Positions 52,323-61,525 of a stretch of DNA of 64,000 nucleotides are shown piece by piece. Origin of the DNA: an uncultured Gammaproteobacteria bacterium (GTDB taxonomy: Bacteria; Pseudomonadota; Gammaproteobacteria; HK1); contig OY282378.1 of the NCBI GenBank assembly GCA_958295835.1, positions 2,125,001 to 2,189,000 on the forward strand, given 5' to 3'. Positions within the stretch are counted from its first letter, which is position 1; each line of letters opens with the position of its first letter. A program made the position numbers and the translations under genes. Under the pieces are notes generated by a model. The model had not been told where the DNA came from. It did not search any database and was given only the letters and a program-made list of their open reading frames with translations.

Positions 52323-54545
52323 GTGATTGAAGGCGCGGGCGGCCCGACATCGGTGACGGAGCCGGTCCTCCAGGTTGCGGTCCCGGTGCCGATCCGGCGC
52401 CGATTCGACTACCTGCCCCCGCGGCCGGGGTGGACGCCTCCACTGCGCCCCGGGGTGCGCGTCCGAGTGCCGTTCGGTCGCACCTCCACCATCGGGGTCG
52501 TCGTCGGCATTGCCTCCACAAGCGCGGTCGACGCGCCGCGGCTCAAGCGGGTATGTGACGTCATCGACGCCGAACCCCTGCTCGATCCGGCGACGCTGAA
52601 GCTGCTCACCTGGGCCAGCGACTACTTCCAGCATCCCATCGGCGAGGTCGTCGCCGGTACGCTGCCCAAGCTGTTGCGGCTCGGGCGTGCGCCGAAGTCC
52701 GAGCGCAGAATGCGGTACGCGGCAAGCCCCGCCGGTGCGCGCGTCTTCGCCGAGGGGATTGCCGGCGCCCCGGTTCAGGCCCGCCTGCTCGGCCTCATGC
52801 TCGACAAGGGGGGTATCTCGGAAGCGGCGCTCGCGGCCGAGCATCGCGGCTGGCGTCGGCCGCTGCGGGCGCTGATCGCGAAGGGCTGGGCCGAGCCGGT
52901 GCAGGACTCGCCGTGCCGGGCCCGCCGGTTCGATCGGCCGATCCTGAACGCCGAGCAACAACGTGCGGTGGATGCGGTGGAGGCACGCCTCGAAGCGTTC
53001 AGCCCCTACGTGCTCGAAGGCGTGACGAGCAGCGGAAAGACGGAGGTGTACCTGCGGGTGATCGAGGAAGTCGTCGCGCGGGGGCGCCAGGCGCTCGTGC
53101 TCATTCCCGAGATCGGCCTCACACCGCAGTTGCTCGCCCGCTTCCAGGCGCGGTTGTCCTGCCGCGTGGAGGCGCTGCACTCCGGGCTCTCCGACGGCGA
53201 GCGGCTCTCGGCGTGGACGCACGCGCGCAACGGCACCGCGGACGTGCTCGTCGGCACCCGCTCCGCGGTCTTCGCGCCGCTGGCGCGGCCGGGGCTCTTC
53301 ATCGTGGATGAAGAGCACGATCTCTCCTTCAAGCAGCAGGACGGGTTCCGCTACTCCGCGCGCGACCTCGCGGTGGTGCGCGCCCGGGACGCCGGGGCGC
53401 CGATCGTCCTCGGCAGCGCGACCCCGTCGCTGGAGGCGATCGACAACGTCCGGCGCGGCCGATACCACCACCTCGTGCTGCCGCGCCGCGCCGGCGGCGC
53501 CTCGCCGCCGCGCATCGACGTCGTCGACCTGCGCTCGCGGCCCTTCGACAACGGCCTGTGCGACGTGCTCATCGAAGCGCTCGAAGAGGTGACAGCCCGC
53601 TCGGAGCAGGCGCTCCTGTTCATCAACCGGCGCGGCTACGCGCCCCGGCTGCTGTGCCATGCCTGCGGCTGGGTCGCGGACTGCGGACGCTGCGACGCGC
53701 ATCTCGTGCTCCACCACGCCGACGGGCGGCTGCGCTGCCACCACTGCGGGGCGGAGCGGGCGTTGATCGCCGAATGCCCCGAATGCGGGTCGGGCGACGT
53801 GCGCCGCCTCGGGCTCGGCACCGAGCGGGTCGCGGGCGCCCTCGAATCGAGGATCGAAGGGCTGCGCGTCGCCCGGATGGATCGGGACGCGACGCGCCGG
53901 CGCGGCGCGCTCGAAGCGGTGCTCGACCGCGTGCACGCCGGCGACGTCGACGTCGTCGTCGGTACCCAGATGCTCGCGAAGGGGCACCACTTCCCGAACG
54001 TCACCCTCGTCGCGATCCTCGACGCCGACGGGGGGCTGTTCGGCATCGACTTCCGCGCCACCGAACGCATGGCCCAGTTGCTGCTTCAGGTCGCGGGCCG
54101 CGCCGGACGCGGCGATCGTCCCGGCCGGGTGCTGCTCCAGACCCACCATCCGAACCATCCACTGCTGCGCACCCTGGTGCTCGACGGCTACCGGAAGTTC
54201 TGCGAGGACACCCTCGACGAGCGCCGCCGCGCCCGCTTGCCACCGTTCGCGAGCTTCGCCCTCGTGCGGGCCGAGGCATTGCAACGTGATGCACCGCAGT
54301 CGTTCCTTCGCGACGCCGGGGCCTGCGCGAGCGCGCGCTCGCACCCTCGCGTCTCGGTGCTCGGGCCGGCGCCGTCCCCCATGGAGCGCCGCGCCGGACG
54401 CTACCGCGCCCAGCTCCTCGTCGACGCCGCATCGCGGGTCGCGCTCCAGCGGTTTCTGCCGGGGTGGATCGCGGAGCTGGAAGCCTTGCCATCGGCGCGC
54501 AAGGTTCGGTGGTCCGTCGACGTCGATCCACAGGAGATGGTCTGA
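52323..54545 (+). CDS. priA: primosomal protein N' (replication restart helicase PriA)
   Basis: A 740-residue helicase that reloads the replication machinery at stalled forks. VAVPVPIRRRFDYLPP starts the 3'-end-binding domain. Walker A is GVTSSGKTEVY, the DEAH box is IVDEEHDLSF, and eight cysteines (LLCHACGWVADCGRC ... RCHHCGAE ... CPECGS) bind two zincs. Start is uncertain: GTG 52323 or GTG 52353; the longer open frame overlaps mrcA and is unlikely. Confidence 0.93.
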   Translation: MIEGAGGPTSVTEPVLQVAVPVPIRRRFDYLPPRPGWTPPLRPGVRVRVPFGRTSTIGVVVGIASTSAVDAPRLKRVCDVIDAEPLLDPATLKLLTWASDYFQHPIGEVVAGTLPKLLRLGRAPKSERRMRYAASPAGARVFAEGIAGAPVQARLLGLMLDKGGISEAALAAEHRGWRRPLRALIAKGWAEPVQDSPCRARRFDRPILNAEQQRAVDAVEARLEAFSPYVLEGVTSSGKTEVYLRVIEEVVARGRQALVLIPEIGLTPQLLARFQARLSCRVEALHSGLSDGERLSAWTHARNGTADVLVGTRSAVFAPLARPGLFIVDEEHDLSFKQQDGFRYSARDLAVVRARDAGAPIVLGSATPSLEAIDNVRRGRYHHLVLPRRAGGASPPRIDVVDLRSRPFDNGLCDVLIEALEEVTARSEQALLFINRRGYAPRLLCHACGWVADCGRCDAHLVLHHADGRLRCHHCGAERALIAECPECGSGDVRRLGLGTERVAGALESRIEGLRVARMDRDATRRRGALEAVLDRVHAGDVDVVVGTQMLAKGHHFPNVTLVAILDADGGLFGIDFRATERMAQLLLQVAGRAGRGDRPGRVLLQTHHPNHPLLRTLVLDGYRKFCEDTLDERRRARLPPFASFALVRAEALQRDAPQSFLRDAGACASARSHPRVSVLGPAPSPMERRAGRYRAQLLVDAASRVALQRFLPGWIAELEALPSARKVRWSVDVDPQEMV

Positions 54546-54651
54546 TTCGGCCTTGACGGCGGCCGGCTCGTGTCGCGGCCGGGGCGGGCGTCCGGTGTCC
54601 CTTGATCGAGCGAAGCCAGGTCGTCGTCACGGGCGAGGCTGGATGCGCGCC

Positions 54652-55659
54652 TCAGTCGAGTGAATCGGTCTTCACCCGCCCCTCGGGAACTCCGCCTTCG
54701 AGCAACAGGCGCCGGCAGGCATCGGTGAACCCGGCCGGTCCGGCAACGTACGCATCCACCGCGTCTACTCCGCCGAGGCCCGGTGCCGGACGGGACGCCG
54801 CCTGGAGAACCCGCGTCGCGAGGGTGTGCCACGACTCGCCACCACTCGGCGTCTCGACGACCCGGTAGTGGAAGTCATCGAGAGCGTCGGCCCACGCGCG
54901 GCAGTAGTTGTGGCGATACGGCAAACCCCGTCCCCGCACCGCCCGGATCAATCGGATCGGCACTTCGAGCTCGAGGTTGACGGCGTGCTCGATCAGGCTT
55001 TCGACGGGCGCGAACCCGGTGTCGCAGGCAAGGAAGAGGAGATCGCGCGGAGACTCGTCGTCGAGCACGAAGCGCCCCGTTGGCCCCTCGACGATCGCCC
55101 TGATACCACGACGCAGCGTGCCGAACACGAAGCCTGCGAATGGATCCGCGGCGTCGCGGCGCACGTGGAACCTCATGTTCACCGCGTCGCACGGGCAGCT
55201 CGCGAGCCATGACTCGCGGGGCGGAACGTTCTCGAATCGCACCGTCGCGCGCTGGCCGGACAGGTAGCGCATCACCCGCGCACGCTGGACCTTGAGATGC
55301 ACCACCGCGTAGTCGTCCGAGGCGGTCTCGATCCGCGTCACCCTCGTGCGCACGCGCTGCGGCGCGATGTCCTCGACTCCCGACGCCTCGGTGGATTCCA
55401 CCACCAGATCGCCGCGGGGAGCGACCGAGCAAAGTAACGCGTATCCAGCCTGTTTTTCGGCTTCCGTGATGAAGTAGTCGTGGAAACGGACCCGATCGAC
55501 CTCTCCGGCGATCACCCGCGCCCGACACTCCCCGCAGCTCCCGTTGGCACAGCCGAACGCGGGCGATCGTCCCGCCCGCAGCGCGGCTTCCAGAACCGTC
55601 TCCCCGGGCTCGGCCTCGAACCGATGAGCGGAGGGATAGAGCTCGACGGTGAAGGACAT
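54652..55659 (-). CDS. 2Fe-2S ferredoxin/flavin reductase (AscD/oxygenase-reductase type)
   Basis: A 335-residue electron-transfer protein. The N-terminal plant-type ferredoxin has CANGSCGECRA and a later LLC, giving CX4CX2CXnC. A reductase with an FAD-binding beta-barrel and an NAD-binding domain follows (LFLACDTGFAPVESLIEHA; YVAGPAGFTDACRRLL). This is the layout of reductases that feed oxygenases or deoxysugar dehydrases; the partner is not visible here. Confidence 0.86.
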   Translation of the reverse strand: MSFTVELYPSAHRFEAEPGETVLEAALRAGRSPAFGCANGSCGECRARVIAGEVDRVRFHDYFITEAEKQAGYALLCSVAPRGDLVVESTEASGVEDIAPQRVRTRVTRIETASDDYAVVHLKVQRARVMRYLSGQRATVRFENVPPRESWLASCPCDAVNMRFHVRRDAADPFAGFVFGTLRRGIRAIVEGPTGRFVLDDESPRDLLFLACDTGFAPVESLIEHAVNLELEVPIRLIRAVRGRGLPYRHNYCRAWADALDDFHYRVVETPSGGESWHTLATRVLQAASRPAPGLGGVDAVDAYVAGPAGFTDACRRLLLEGGVPEGRVKTDSLD

Positions 55660-55968
55660 TCGAAAGTAGCCTCGTCGCGGGACCGCACCGTGTGCCGTCG
55701 ATTTCGGGTCGATCCTCGCCGCACCACGACGCGGACTTCAAACGCATCGCTCGCGTCCCTCCGGCCTTGAACGAGAAGGACGTTCCCGGCCGGTGCGGGC
55801 CCGCGGCCGCATCCAGCCGTGGACGGCATCAGGGCGGCAGCCATATCCGAACGGGAATATTGCCGGGCGCTGTTCCAGGCTCCTAGACTTGTCGCGTGGC
55901 GAGTGCACATCTGCCACCGAACCGGCTGCGTTGCCGATGGTGGCCGAATCCGTGGACGGGAGGGACGA
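55660..55968. other. 309-bp divergent intergenic region
   Basis: It separates the reductase gene (minus) from the small gene upstream of soxX (plus), so it should hold promoters for both. The open frames across it have no family resemblance. No clear sigma-70 boxes or repeats were seen. Confidence 0.4.
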
Positions 55969-56172
55969 GTGGATCACAAGCTCTACTACGACACCGTGGA
56001 TCGCATGCAGAAGGCGAACGTCGATCCGGAGTACATCCAGGGATGGGTCGGCGGGTTCATGGGGAATCCCAAACGCGAGGAGCAGCGCCTCACCGAAGCC
56101 TACGAGGCAGGATACGCGGCCGGTGAAGGCGGGGATACGGACGGGTTCGAATCCTGGCGAACCGGCTCGTGA
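55969..56172 (+). CDS. small conserved-looking acidic protein upstream of sox genes
   Basis: A 67-residue protein from GTG 55969, preceded by GGGAGGG. It reads DHKLYYDTVDRMQKANVDPE, YIQGWVGGFMGNPKREEQRL, TEAYEAGYAAGEGGDTDGFE. It is soluble and helical, with no signal peptide. Similar small proteins are, to my recollection, found in other sulfur oxidisers, but I cannot name a function. It shares strand with soxX, 355 bp upstream. Confidence 0.65.
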   Translation: MDHKLYYDTVDRMQKANVDPEYIQGWVGGFMGNPKREEQRLTEAYEAGYAAGEGGDTDGFESWRTGS

Positions 56173-56291
56173 GCGACATCGTGCAGCCCTGCGATCAGTG
56201 CGGCGCCGAGGAGTCGGTCCATGATCGCGCCCGCGGGGCAATCGAGACGATGCGCGAGCGTGCCCTGCGGACTGCCCATGCTGTACGCTGA
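56169..56291 (+). CDS. possible 40-residue CxxC ORF coupled to the small upstream gene
   Basis: A GTG at 56169 overlaps the previous stop (GTGA), and 40 codons follow: VSDIVQPCDQCGAEESVHDR then ARGAIETMRERALRTAHAVR. The CDQC pair could bind a metal. No family is known to me; coding status rests on the overlap alone. Confidence 0.3.
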   Translation: MSDIVQPCDQCGAEESVHDRARGAIETMRERALRTAHAVR

Positions 56292-56429
56292 TCAGGGACG
56301 AGGTGCTGAACCCGATGCTACGGGACTGACCCGGGGCGCATTCCTCGATGAAGATCGTCGCCTCCCTCCCGGTTTACAATGATTCCGTCCCGCTTGGGAT
56401 GCGCTCGCCGGGTGCAACGCCATATCATT

Positions 56430-56445
56430 CGCCCGGTACCGGGCG
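56430..56445. promoter_or_regulatory. perfect 16-bp palindrome upstream of soxX
   Basis: CGCCCGGTACCGGGCG lies about 80 bp before soxX in a 236-bp stretch without genes. It could be an operator for a sox regulator or a hairpin. The half-site TTCGCCCGGT also appears in the accessory repeat near 28.56 and 30.03 kb, so a repeat origin is possible. Confidence 0.35.
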
Positions 56446-56527
56446 AGGAGGCCACTCGGTCCGGGGACATCTCTGCCGGCAGGAAGGTGAGGCCCGTCGA
56501 TGACAATGACCCACGGAGACGATCATC

Positions 56528-56890
56528 ATGGCTAGAGTCGCAACGCCGGTGCTTGCCGCCGCACTCGTCGCGACGTTCGGCGGAGGGCCGGGGGCGGTGC
56601 AGGACGCGACCGCGGCATCGATGATCGAGGAAGGGCGGAAGATTGCGTTCGACCGCCGCAAGGGCAACTGCATCGCGTGTCACATCATGGCCGGGGCCAC
56701 GCTGGCAGGCACCGTCGGGCCGCCGCTCGTCGGGATGAAGGCGCGTTTCCCCGACAGGATCGAGCTGCGCCTCCAAATCCGGGATGCGACGAAAATCAAC
56801 CCGCAATCGCTCATGCCGCCCTTCGGGAGGCACGAGATCCTCACCGAAGACGAAATCGACAAGGTCGTCGAGTATGTCCATTCGCTCTGA
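56528..56890 (+). CDS. soxX: sulfur oxidation c-type cytochrome SoxX
   Basis: A 120-residue periplasmic cytochrome. SoxXA joins thiosulfate to the SoxY cysteine. There is an N-terminal export signal (MARVATPVLAAALVATFGGG), the haem site GNCIACH and a distal Met region (LMPPFGRHEILTEDEID). GGAG is upstream. First gene of soxXYZA. Confidence 0.93.
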   Translation: MARVATPVLAAALVATFGGGPGAVQDATAASMIEEGRKIAFDRRKGNCIACHIMAGATLAGTVGPPLVGMKARFPDRIELRLQIRDATKINPQSLMPPFGRHEILTEDEIDKVVEYVHSL

Positions 56891-56935
56891 GCCGCCAACG
56901 GACCGGCGACGACAGGGGATGAGAGGTACGGAGCC

Positions 56936-57379
56936 ATGAATCGCAGATTCTTCATTCGATGCCTGGGTGTCGCGGCCGGATTCCTCCTGCTGCCGCTACG
57001 GGCGTTCGCAGCCCGACCCAGGTCCGCGTTCGAATCGACCTCGAAGGACGATGCCCTGACCGAGCTCTACGGCACGTCCACTACAACCGAGTCGGGGCAG
57101 ATCCGGATCAAGGCGCCCGACATCGCCGAGAACGGCGCCGTCGTTCCCATCACCGTGAAATTCGATATCGCGAACGCCGAGTCCGTGAGCATCATCGCGG
57201 AGCACAATCCCGCTCCCCTCGCCGTGTCGTTCGAGCTGTCCGAAAGTTCCGGCGGACTCGTCTCGACCCGGATCAAGATGGGCAAGACCTCTCCGGTGCA
57301 TGCGATCGTCAAGGCCGACGGCAAGCTCTACCGCGCCAGCAAGGAGGTCAAGGTCACGATCGGCGGATGTGGCGGCTGA
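56936..57379 (+). CDS. soxY: thiosulfate oxidation carrier protein SoxY
   Basis: A 147-residue carrier ending in the swinging-arm motif IGGCGG, whose Cys holds sulfur intermediates. The N-terminus has a twin-arginine signal (NRRFFIRCLGVAAGFLLLPL), as expected since SoxYZ is exported folded. AEHNPAPLAVSFEL is a family block. Confidence 0.96.
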   Translation: MNRRFFIRCLGVAAGFLLLPLRAFAARPRSAFESTSKDDALTELYGTSTTTESGQIRIKAPDIAENGAVVPITVKFDIANAESVSIIAEHNPAPLAVSFELSESSGGLVSTRIKMGKTSPVHAIVKADGKLYRASKEVKVTIGGCGG

Positions 57380-57413
57380 ACCCGCGCAGCCACGACAACG
57401 GGAGGATCGAACA

Positions 57414-57728
57414 ATGGCACGCAAGATCAAGATTCGCGCGAGGGAAAAGGGCGGCGTGACGACCGTCAAGTTCCTGATGAAGCACCCGATGGAGACCGGG
57501 TTGCGCAAGGACCGGAAGACCGGGAAGAAGATCCCGGCGCACTACATCAGCGACGTGACCGTCTCGCTCGACGGATCGATGGTCATGACCGCATATCTCG
57601 GGCCGGGCGTATCGAAAGACCCCTACCTTTCCACCGAGGTCAAGGGTGCGAACAAGGGCGACACCATCACCGTGGCCTGGGTCGACAACATGGGCGAGCA
57701 GGCGAGCGCGGACGCGACGATCAAATAG
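57414..57728 (+). CDS. soxZ: thiosulfate oxidation carrier complex protein SoxZ
   Basis: A 104-residue partner of SoxY, without its own signal, so it is co-exported. KIKIRAREKGGVTTVKFLMK, HPMETGLRKD and IPAHYISDVTVSLDG are typical. GGAGGA precedes ATG 57414. Confidence 0.95.
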   Translation: MARKIKIRAREKGGVTTVKFLMKHPMETGLRKDRKTGKKIPAHYISDVTVSLDGSMVMTAYLGPGVSKDPYLSTEVKGANKGDTITVAWVDNMGEQASADATIK

Positions 57729-57807
57729 GGTTCGTGACCACCGCGGACCGACGAGCATGCGTTGAACAAGCACCGCATGCAACGAGGGGCAAGGGAGGAA
57801 CGACAGG

Positions 57808-58644
57808 ATGCGATTCGCACCCATCGCGTTACTCGGCGCGAGCCTGGTTCTTGGCCTCGGGGGAGCCCGGGCGGCGCCGGAAGACGACCTGATGGCATTC
57901 CGGAACTTCTACGAGCAACGCTTCCCCGACACGCCGTTCGAGGATTTCGCGAACGGCATCTACTCCATCGACAAGAGCCGCCGGGAAGAGTGGGAGCAGA
58001 TGGAGGAGTTCCCGCAATACGAGTTCGACATCGACGCCGGGGAGGAGCTGTTTCACGAGCCGTTCGCCAACGGCAAGAGCCTCGCGGACTGTTTTCCGGA
58101 CTACGAGTCCGGCGTCCGCCAGAACTATCCGCACTGGGACCGGGAGCTTGGAGAGGTCGTCACGATGGAGTGGGCGATCAACCGGTGCCGCGAGCAGCAC
58201 GACGAGAAGCCGCTCAAGTACTACAAGGGTCCGCTCGCGCAGATCTCCGCCTACCTGGCGTTTCTGTCACGCGGCGAGATCATCGACGTGAAGATCCCCA
58301 CCGACGACCCGCGCGCCCTCGCCGCCTACGAGGACGGCAAGAGGTTCTATTATTCGAGGCGCGGACAGCTCAACTTCTCCTGCGCGTCATGCCACGTCGG
58401 CGCCCCCGGTATGCTCCTTCGGGCCGAGCTCCTCGGCCCCGCCCTCGGTCAGGTGAGCCACTTCCCGGTCTACCGGAAGACCTGGGGGGAGATCACCACG
58501 CTGCACCGCAGCTATGCGGCATGCAGTCGGCAGTTGCGGGCCGCGGCATTCAAGGCGCAGAGCCGGGAGTATCGCAACCTCGAGTTCTTCCACACCTACA
58601 TGAGCAACGGGATCCCGTTCAACGGACCCGGGAGCCGCCACTGA
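57808..58644 (+). CDS. soxA: sulfur oxidation c-type cytochrome SoxA
   Basis: A 278-residue periplasmic cytochrome with signal peptide MRFAPIALLGASLVLGLGGARA. One full haem motif (CASCH) is seen, as in mono-haem SoxA. The catalytic Cys that carries a persulfide is probably in AACSRQLRA. Together with SoxX it forms the enzyme that loads thiosulfate onto SoxYZ. Its stop overlaps the next ATG. Confidence 0.95.
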   Translation: MRFAPIALLGASLVLGLGGARAAPEDDLMAFRNFYEQRFPDTPFEDFANGIYSIDKSRREEWEQMEEFPQYEFDIDAGEELFHEPFANGKSLADCFPDYESGVRQNYPHWDRELGEVVTMEWAINRCREQHDEKPLKYYKGPLAQISAYLAFLSRGEIIDVKIPTDDPRALAAYEDGKRFYYSRRGQLNFSCASCHVGAPGMLLRAELLGPALGQVSHFPVYRKTWGEITTLHRSYAACSRQLRAAAFKAQSREYRNLEFFHTYMSNGIPFNGPGSRH

Positions 58645-59003
58645 TGAAGGGCGCAACCACGAGGTCCGATCGCGAACATCGGCGCTTTGCCGCCGCCGCG
58701 GTGGCGGCTGCCGCGCTTGCGGTCGGCGCCTGGAGCTGGGCACCCCCCGTTCCGGCAAGCGACGAGGCGACGTACAGGGCCGCCTACGAGGCCGCGGTAG
58801 CGGCGCGAAAGGCGGCTGCAGAGGTCGGCTTCGAGTGGCGCGACATCAAGAAGACGCTCCGCCGGGCCAGGAAGCTCGCCAAGAATGGCGGCGAGTACAC
58901 GAAGGCGGTCGAGCTCGCCAACCAGGCGAGACGTCAGGGCGAGCTCGGGCAGATTCAGGCCGAAGAGCAGGAAGCGGCCTGGAGAGCGGCGGTGCTGAAA
59001 TAG
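58644..59003 (+). CDS. soxK: SoxXA-binding protein (SoxK-like)
   Basis: A 119-residue protein overlapping soxA by one base (TGATG). An N-terminal hydrophobic segment (FAAAAVAAAALAVGAWSWA) should act as a signal or anchor. The mature part is a helical, Ala/Lys/Glu-rich domain (EWRDIKKTLRRARKLAKNGG) matching the SoxXA-binding (SoxK) family. Confidence 0.83.
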   Translation: MKGATTRSDREHRRFAAAAVAAAALAVGAWSWAPPVPASDEATYRAAYEAAVAARKAAAEVGFEWRDIKKTLRRARKLAKNGGEYTKAVELANQARRQGELGQIQAEEQEAAWRAAVLK

Positions 59004-59162
59004 TCCTTGCGTCTCTGCCGGCGCAGACGACGGTGCGTCCTCGTCGTGTCCTGTCCGATTTCCGTTCCTTCGCTTCGCACAAGGGCGGGGACGTGGGTGG
59101 AAGCCGCCTGCATCCCCGTGCGGACAGCGCCTCCGGCGCAAGGGACAGGAGGCGCGATGCGT

Positions 59163-59834
59163 TCAGCGGACCTCGGCGAGGATCTCGCGCATCCGGGCGA
59201 TGACCGCGGCGTAGTCGCCGGCGCCGAAGATGGCCGAGCCGGCGACGAAGGTATCCGCCCCGGCGACGGCGATTTCCCGAAGGTTGTCGGTGTTCACCCC
59301 TCCGTCGACCTCCAGCCGGATCGGCTTGCCCAGGTCGTCGATCCGTGCGCGCACCGCCCGCAGCTTGTCCAGGACGTAGGGGATGAAGGACTGCCCGCCG
59401 AAGCCCGGGTTCACCGACATGAGGAGCACCATGTCGAGCTGGTCGAGGACGTGGTCGAGCACACTGATCGGGGTCGCCGGATTCAACACCAGCCCGCACT
59501 TGCAGCCGTGGTCACGCACGAGCTCGAGCGAGCGGTCGACGTGCTCGGTCGCCTCGGGGTGGAACGTGATGAAGGTGGCCCCCGCGGCCGCGAAATCCGG
59601 GATGATCCGATCGACCGGCTTCACCATCAGGTGCACGTCGATGCCGGCGCTCACCCCGTGACGGCGAAGCGCTTCGCACACCAGCGGACCGATCGTCAGG
59701 TTCGGGACGTAGTGGTTGTCCATCACGTCGACGTGAATGAAGTCGGCGCCGGCCGCGAGCACCGCGTCGACCTCTTCGCCGAGGCGGGCGAAGTCCGCCG
59801 ACAGGATCGATGGTGCGATCCGGAAGTCGTTCAA
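59163..59834 (-). CDS. rpe: ribulose-phosphate 3-epimerase
   Basis: A 223-residue TIM-barrel enzyme of the pentose phosphate/Calvin pathways. [55 protein letters not shown] and [12 protein letters not shown] are the classic blocks. Family length and the E. coli start point to TTG 59834 ([11 protein letters not shown]); the longer frame to 59918 crosses a REP-like palindrome. A plausible Calvin-cycle link fits an autotrophic sulfur oxidiser. Confidence 0.94.
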   Translation of the reverse strand: MNDFRIAPSILSADFARLGEEVDAVLAAGADFIHVDVMDNHYVPNLTIGPLVCEALRRHGVSAGIDVHLMVKPVDRIIPDFAAAGATFITFHPEATEHVDRSLELVRDHGCKCGLVLNPATPISVLDHVLDQLDMVLLMSVNPGFGGQSFIPYVLDKLRAVRARIDDLGKPIRLEVDGGVNTDNLREIAVAGADTFVAGSAIFGAGDYAAVIARMREILAEVR

Positions 59835-59867
59835 CGTATCGCTCGTTGGGCGGGAGACTTCATTGCG

Positions 59868-59892
59868 AATGGCGACCGCCGGTGCGGTCGTG
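59868..59892. repeat. REP-like palindrome between rpe and the DUF255 gene
   Basis: GGCGACCGCCGGTGCGGTCG (59871-59890), preceded by a degenerate GCGAAT half-site. It lies upstream of the rpe start and just before the end of the next gene. Confidence 0.65.
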
Positions 59893-59914
59893 CCCCGACC
59901 AGCGCCGCGTACGG

Positions 59915-61525
59915 TCAATCATCCGTCGTCGGTCCGAGGGCGAGAAAGACGTCGATCGCCCGGAGATACGGCACATAGGCCTCCATGACCTCCCAGTCGC
60001 TCGACTCCCACAGCCGCTCGTCGAGCAGCGCACCGATACCCGAGAAATACGTCATCAGCGATTCCACCACGTCCCATCTCTGCCGGTATCCATCATCATC
60101 CAACCGCATCATCGTGAGCCCAAGCAGCGCGTTCAGCTCCATCAGATACTCGATGCTGTCATCTCCTGCAAAACCGGGATCGACGAATATCCCTCGTTCG
60201 GCGTCGTAGAACCGCTCGATGGACGATTCGACCAACGCCTGGCTGATACGCGCGTAGCGCGGCTCGGAGAAACGCCGCGACGCTTTCTGGAACACCAGCG
60301 CCACCAGCGCGTGGTCGCGCGGGAGGCCGTCGTTCTCCCATTTGCCGCCGGCCAGTCGATAGTAGCGCCGAAGCCCCATCCCTTCGATCATCGAGGCAAG
60401 AAACTCCAGGGACCGTACCACCCGGCGCTCGAGGGTTTCGTCGGCCGCATGAGGAAGCACGTCGATCAGGTGGTCCAGGGTGCCGGCGAGCCGGTCGGTA
60501 AAGATCTTGCCGGCCACCTCCGGCGGTGGTGTTGCCGCACGGTCGCCGGCATCGAGCCGGAAATAGCGCGTGTCCGCTTCCTGAAAGCTGAGAAACGCGC
60601 CCAGCCCCGGCTCGTACAGCGTCGACAGGAGGTACCCGGTGGTATGCCTTCCGGCCCGCGCCAGGGCGGGTGACGATGACAACCCGTCGAGCCGGTGCAA
60701 CACCACCACCGCCCCGGCATTCAGATCGGCCATCTTCTCGTAGTGGGGAACCTGCCAGTCCCGGGTCTCGGCGTAACGAAAGAAGCCTCCGTCGACAGGA
60801 TCGTAGATGGCGTCGATCGCCCGCTCCATGGTCCTTCCCACGCCACTGATGACGTCCTGGCGTTCCTCGCCGGCGGTGTGCTCCAGGAGATACAGAAAGG
60901 TGCGGGGCAGGATGGCCTTCTCGCCCCGGCCCAACCCGTGCTCCACCGGATCGAAGTTCTCGAGGATGCCGTCGCTGAAATCCCGCGAAAGCGCGACGAG
61001 ATCCGAAACGTCCAGGGTCTCCGGCGGGACGTAGGGCTCGTCGAAGCCGACGTCCTGGCCGGGGATCGATACCCCCTGTTCGATGGTCTTCCTGATGTCG
61101 CGCAGCACGTCGATGAACTGCTCGCCGTAGAGCGTGCCCGAGTACCTGAAGTGGATCGAGCCGTCCGGATTGAGAAACGCGATGAACGGAAGGCCGCTGG
61201 CCCGGTACTTCACGTAGGCGGCGTTGTGGATGTCCGCGTCGATGAAGACGTTGACGAAGTGTTCGTTGAGGTAGGCGTAGACCTCTTCCCGGCTGAGGGT
61301 GCGCTCGGCGAACTCGTGGCACCAGTGGCACCACTCGGCCGAGAACAGCAGGAAGAACGGCCGCTGCTCTCCCCGGTTGCGCTCGACCACGTCGTCGGCG
61401 TAGTCGAGAAAGGCCACCCGGGAGTCGCCGTGCTCGTAGGCAAGGGCCGGAATCGCCGTGGCCAGCCACAGGACGGCGCTTCGACAGAGAAGCGCGCAGA
61501 CGCCGGAGCCGTCCGGATTCGCCAT
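59915..61525 (-). CDS. thioredoxin-domain DUF255 protein (YyaL-like), exported
   Basis: A 536-residue protein from ATG 61525, overlapping the SCO1 stop (TGATG); GTG 61528 is an alternative. A signal peptide ([12 protein letters not shown]) precedes a thioredoxin-like domain with the redox site EWCHWCHEF (about residues 65-73). A long helical region follows, like the alpha/alpha toroid of YyaL/spermatogenesis-associated-20 proteins. In a sulfur-oxidation operon it may reduce or repair protein disulfides or cytochromes (inference). Confidence 0.85.
   Translation of the reverse strand: MANPDGSGVCALLCRSAVLWLATAIPALAYEHGDSRVAFLDYADDVVERNRGEQRPFFLLFSAEWCHWCHEFAERTLSREEVYAYLNEHFVNVFIDADIHNAAYVKYRASGLPFIAFLNPDGSIHFRYSGTLYGEQFIDVLRDIRKTIEQGVSIPGQDVGFDEPYVPPETLDVSDLVALSRDFSDGILENFDPVEHGLGRGEKAILPRTFLYLLEHTAGEERQDVISGVGRTMERAIDAIYDPVDGGFFRYAETRDWQVPHYEKMADLNAGAVVVLHRLDGLSSSPALARAGRHTTGYLLSTLYEPGLGAFLSFQEADTRYFRLDAGDRAATPPPEVAGKIFTDRLAGTLDHLIDVLPHAADETLERRVVRSLEFLASMIEGMGLRRYYRLAGGKWENDGLPRDHALVALVFQKASRRFSEPRYARISQALVESSIERFYDAERGIFVDPGFAGDDSIEYLMELNALLGLTMMRLDDDGYRQRWDVVESLMTYFSGIGALLDERLWESSDWEVMEAYVPYLRAIDVFLALGPTTDD

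Noticed and set aside
56140-56165. GGGTTCGAATCCTGG, resembling a tRNA T-arm
   Set aside because: No acceptor stem, D-arm or anticodon arm can be built around it, and it codes for DGFESW in the small gene.
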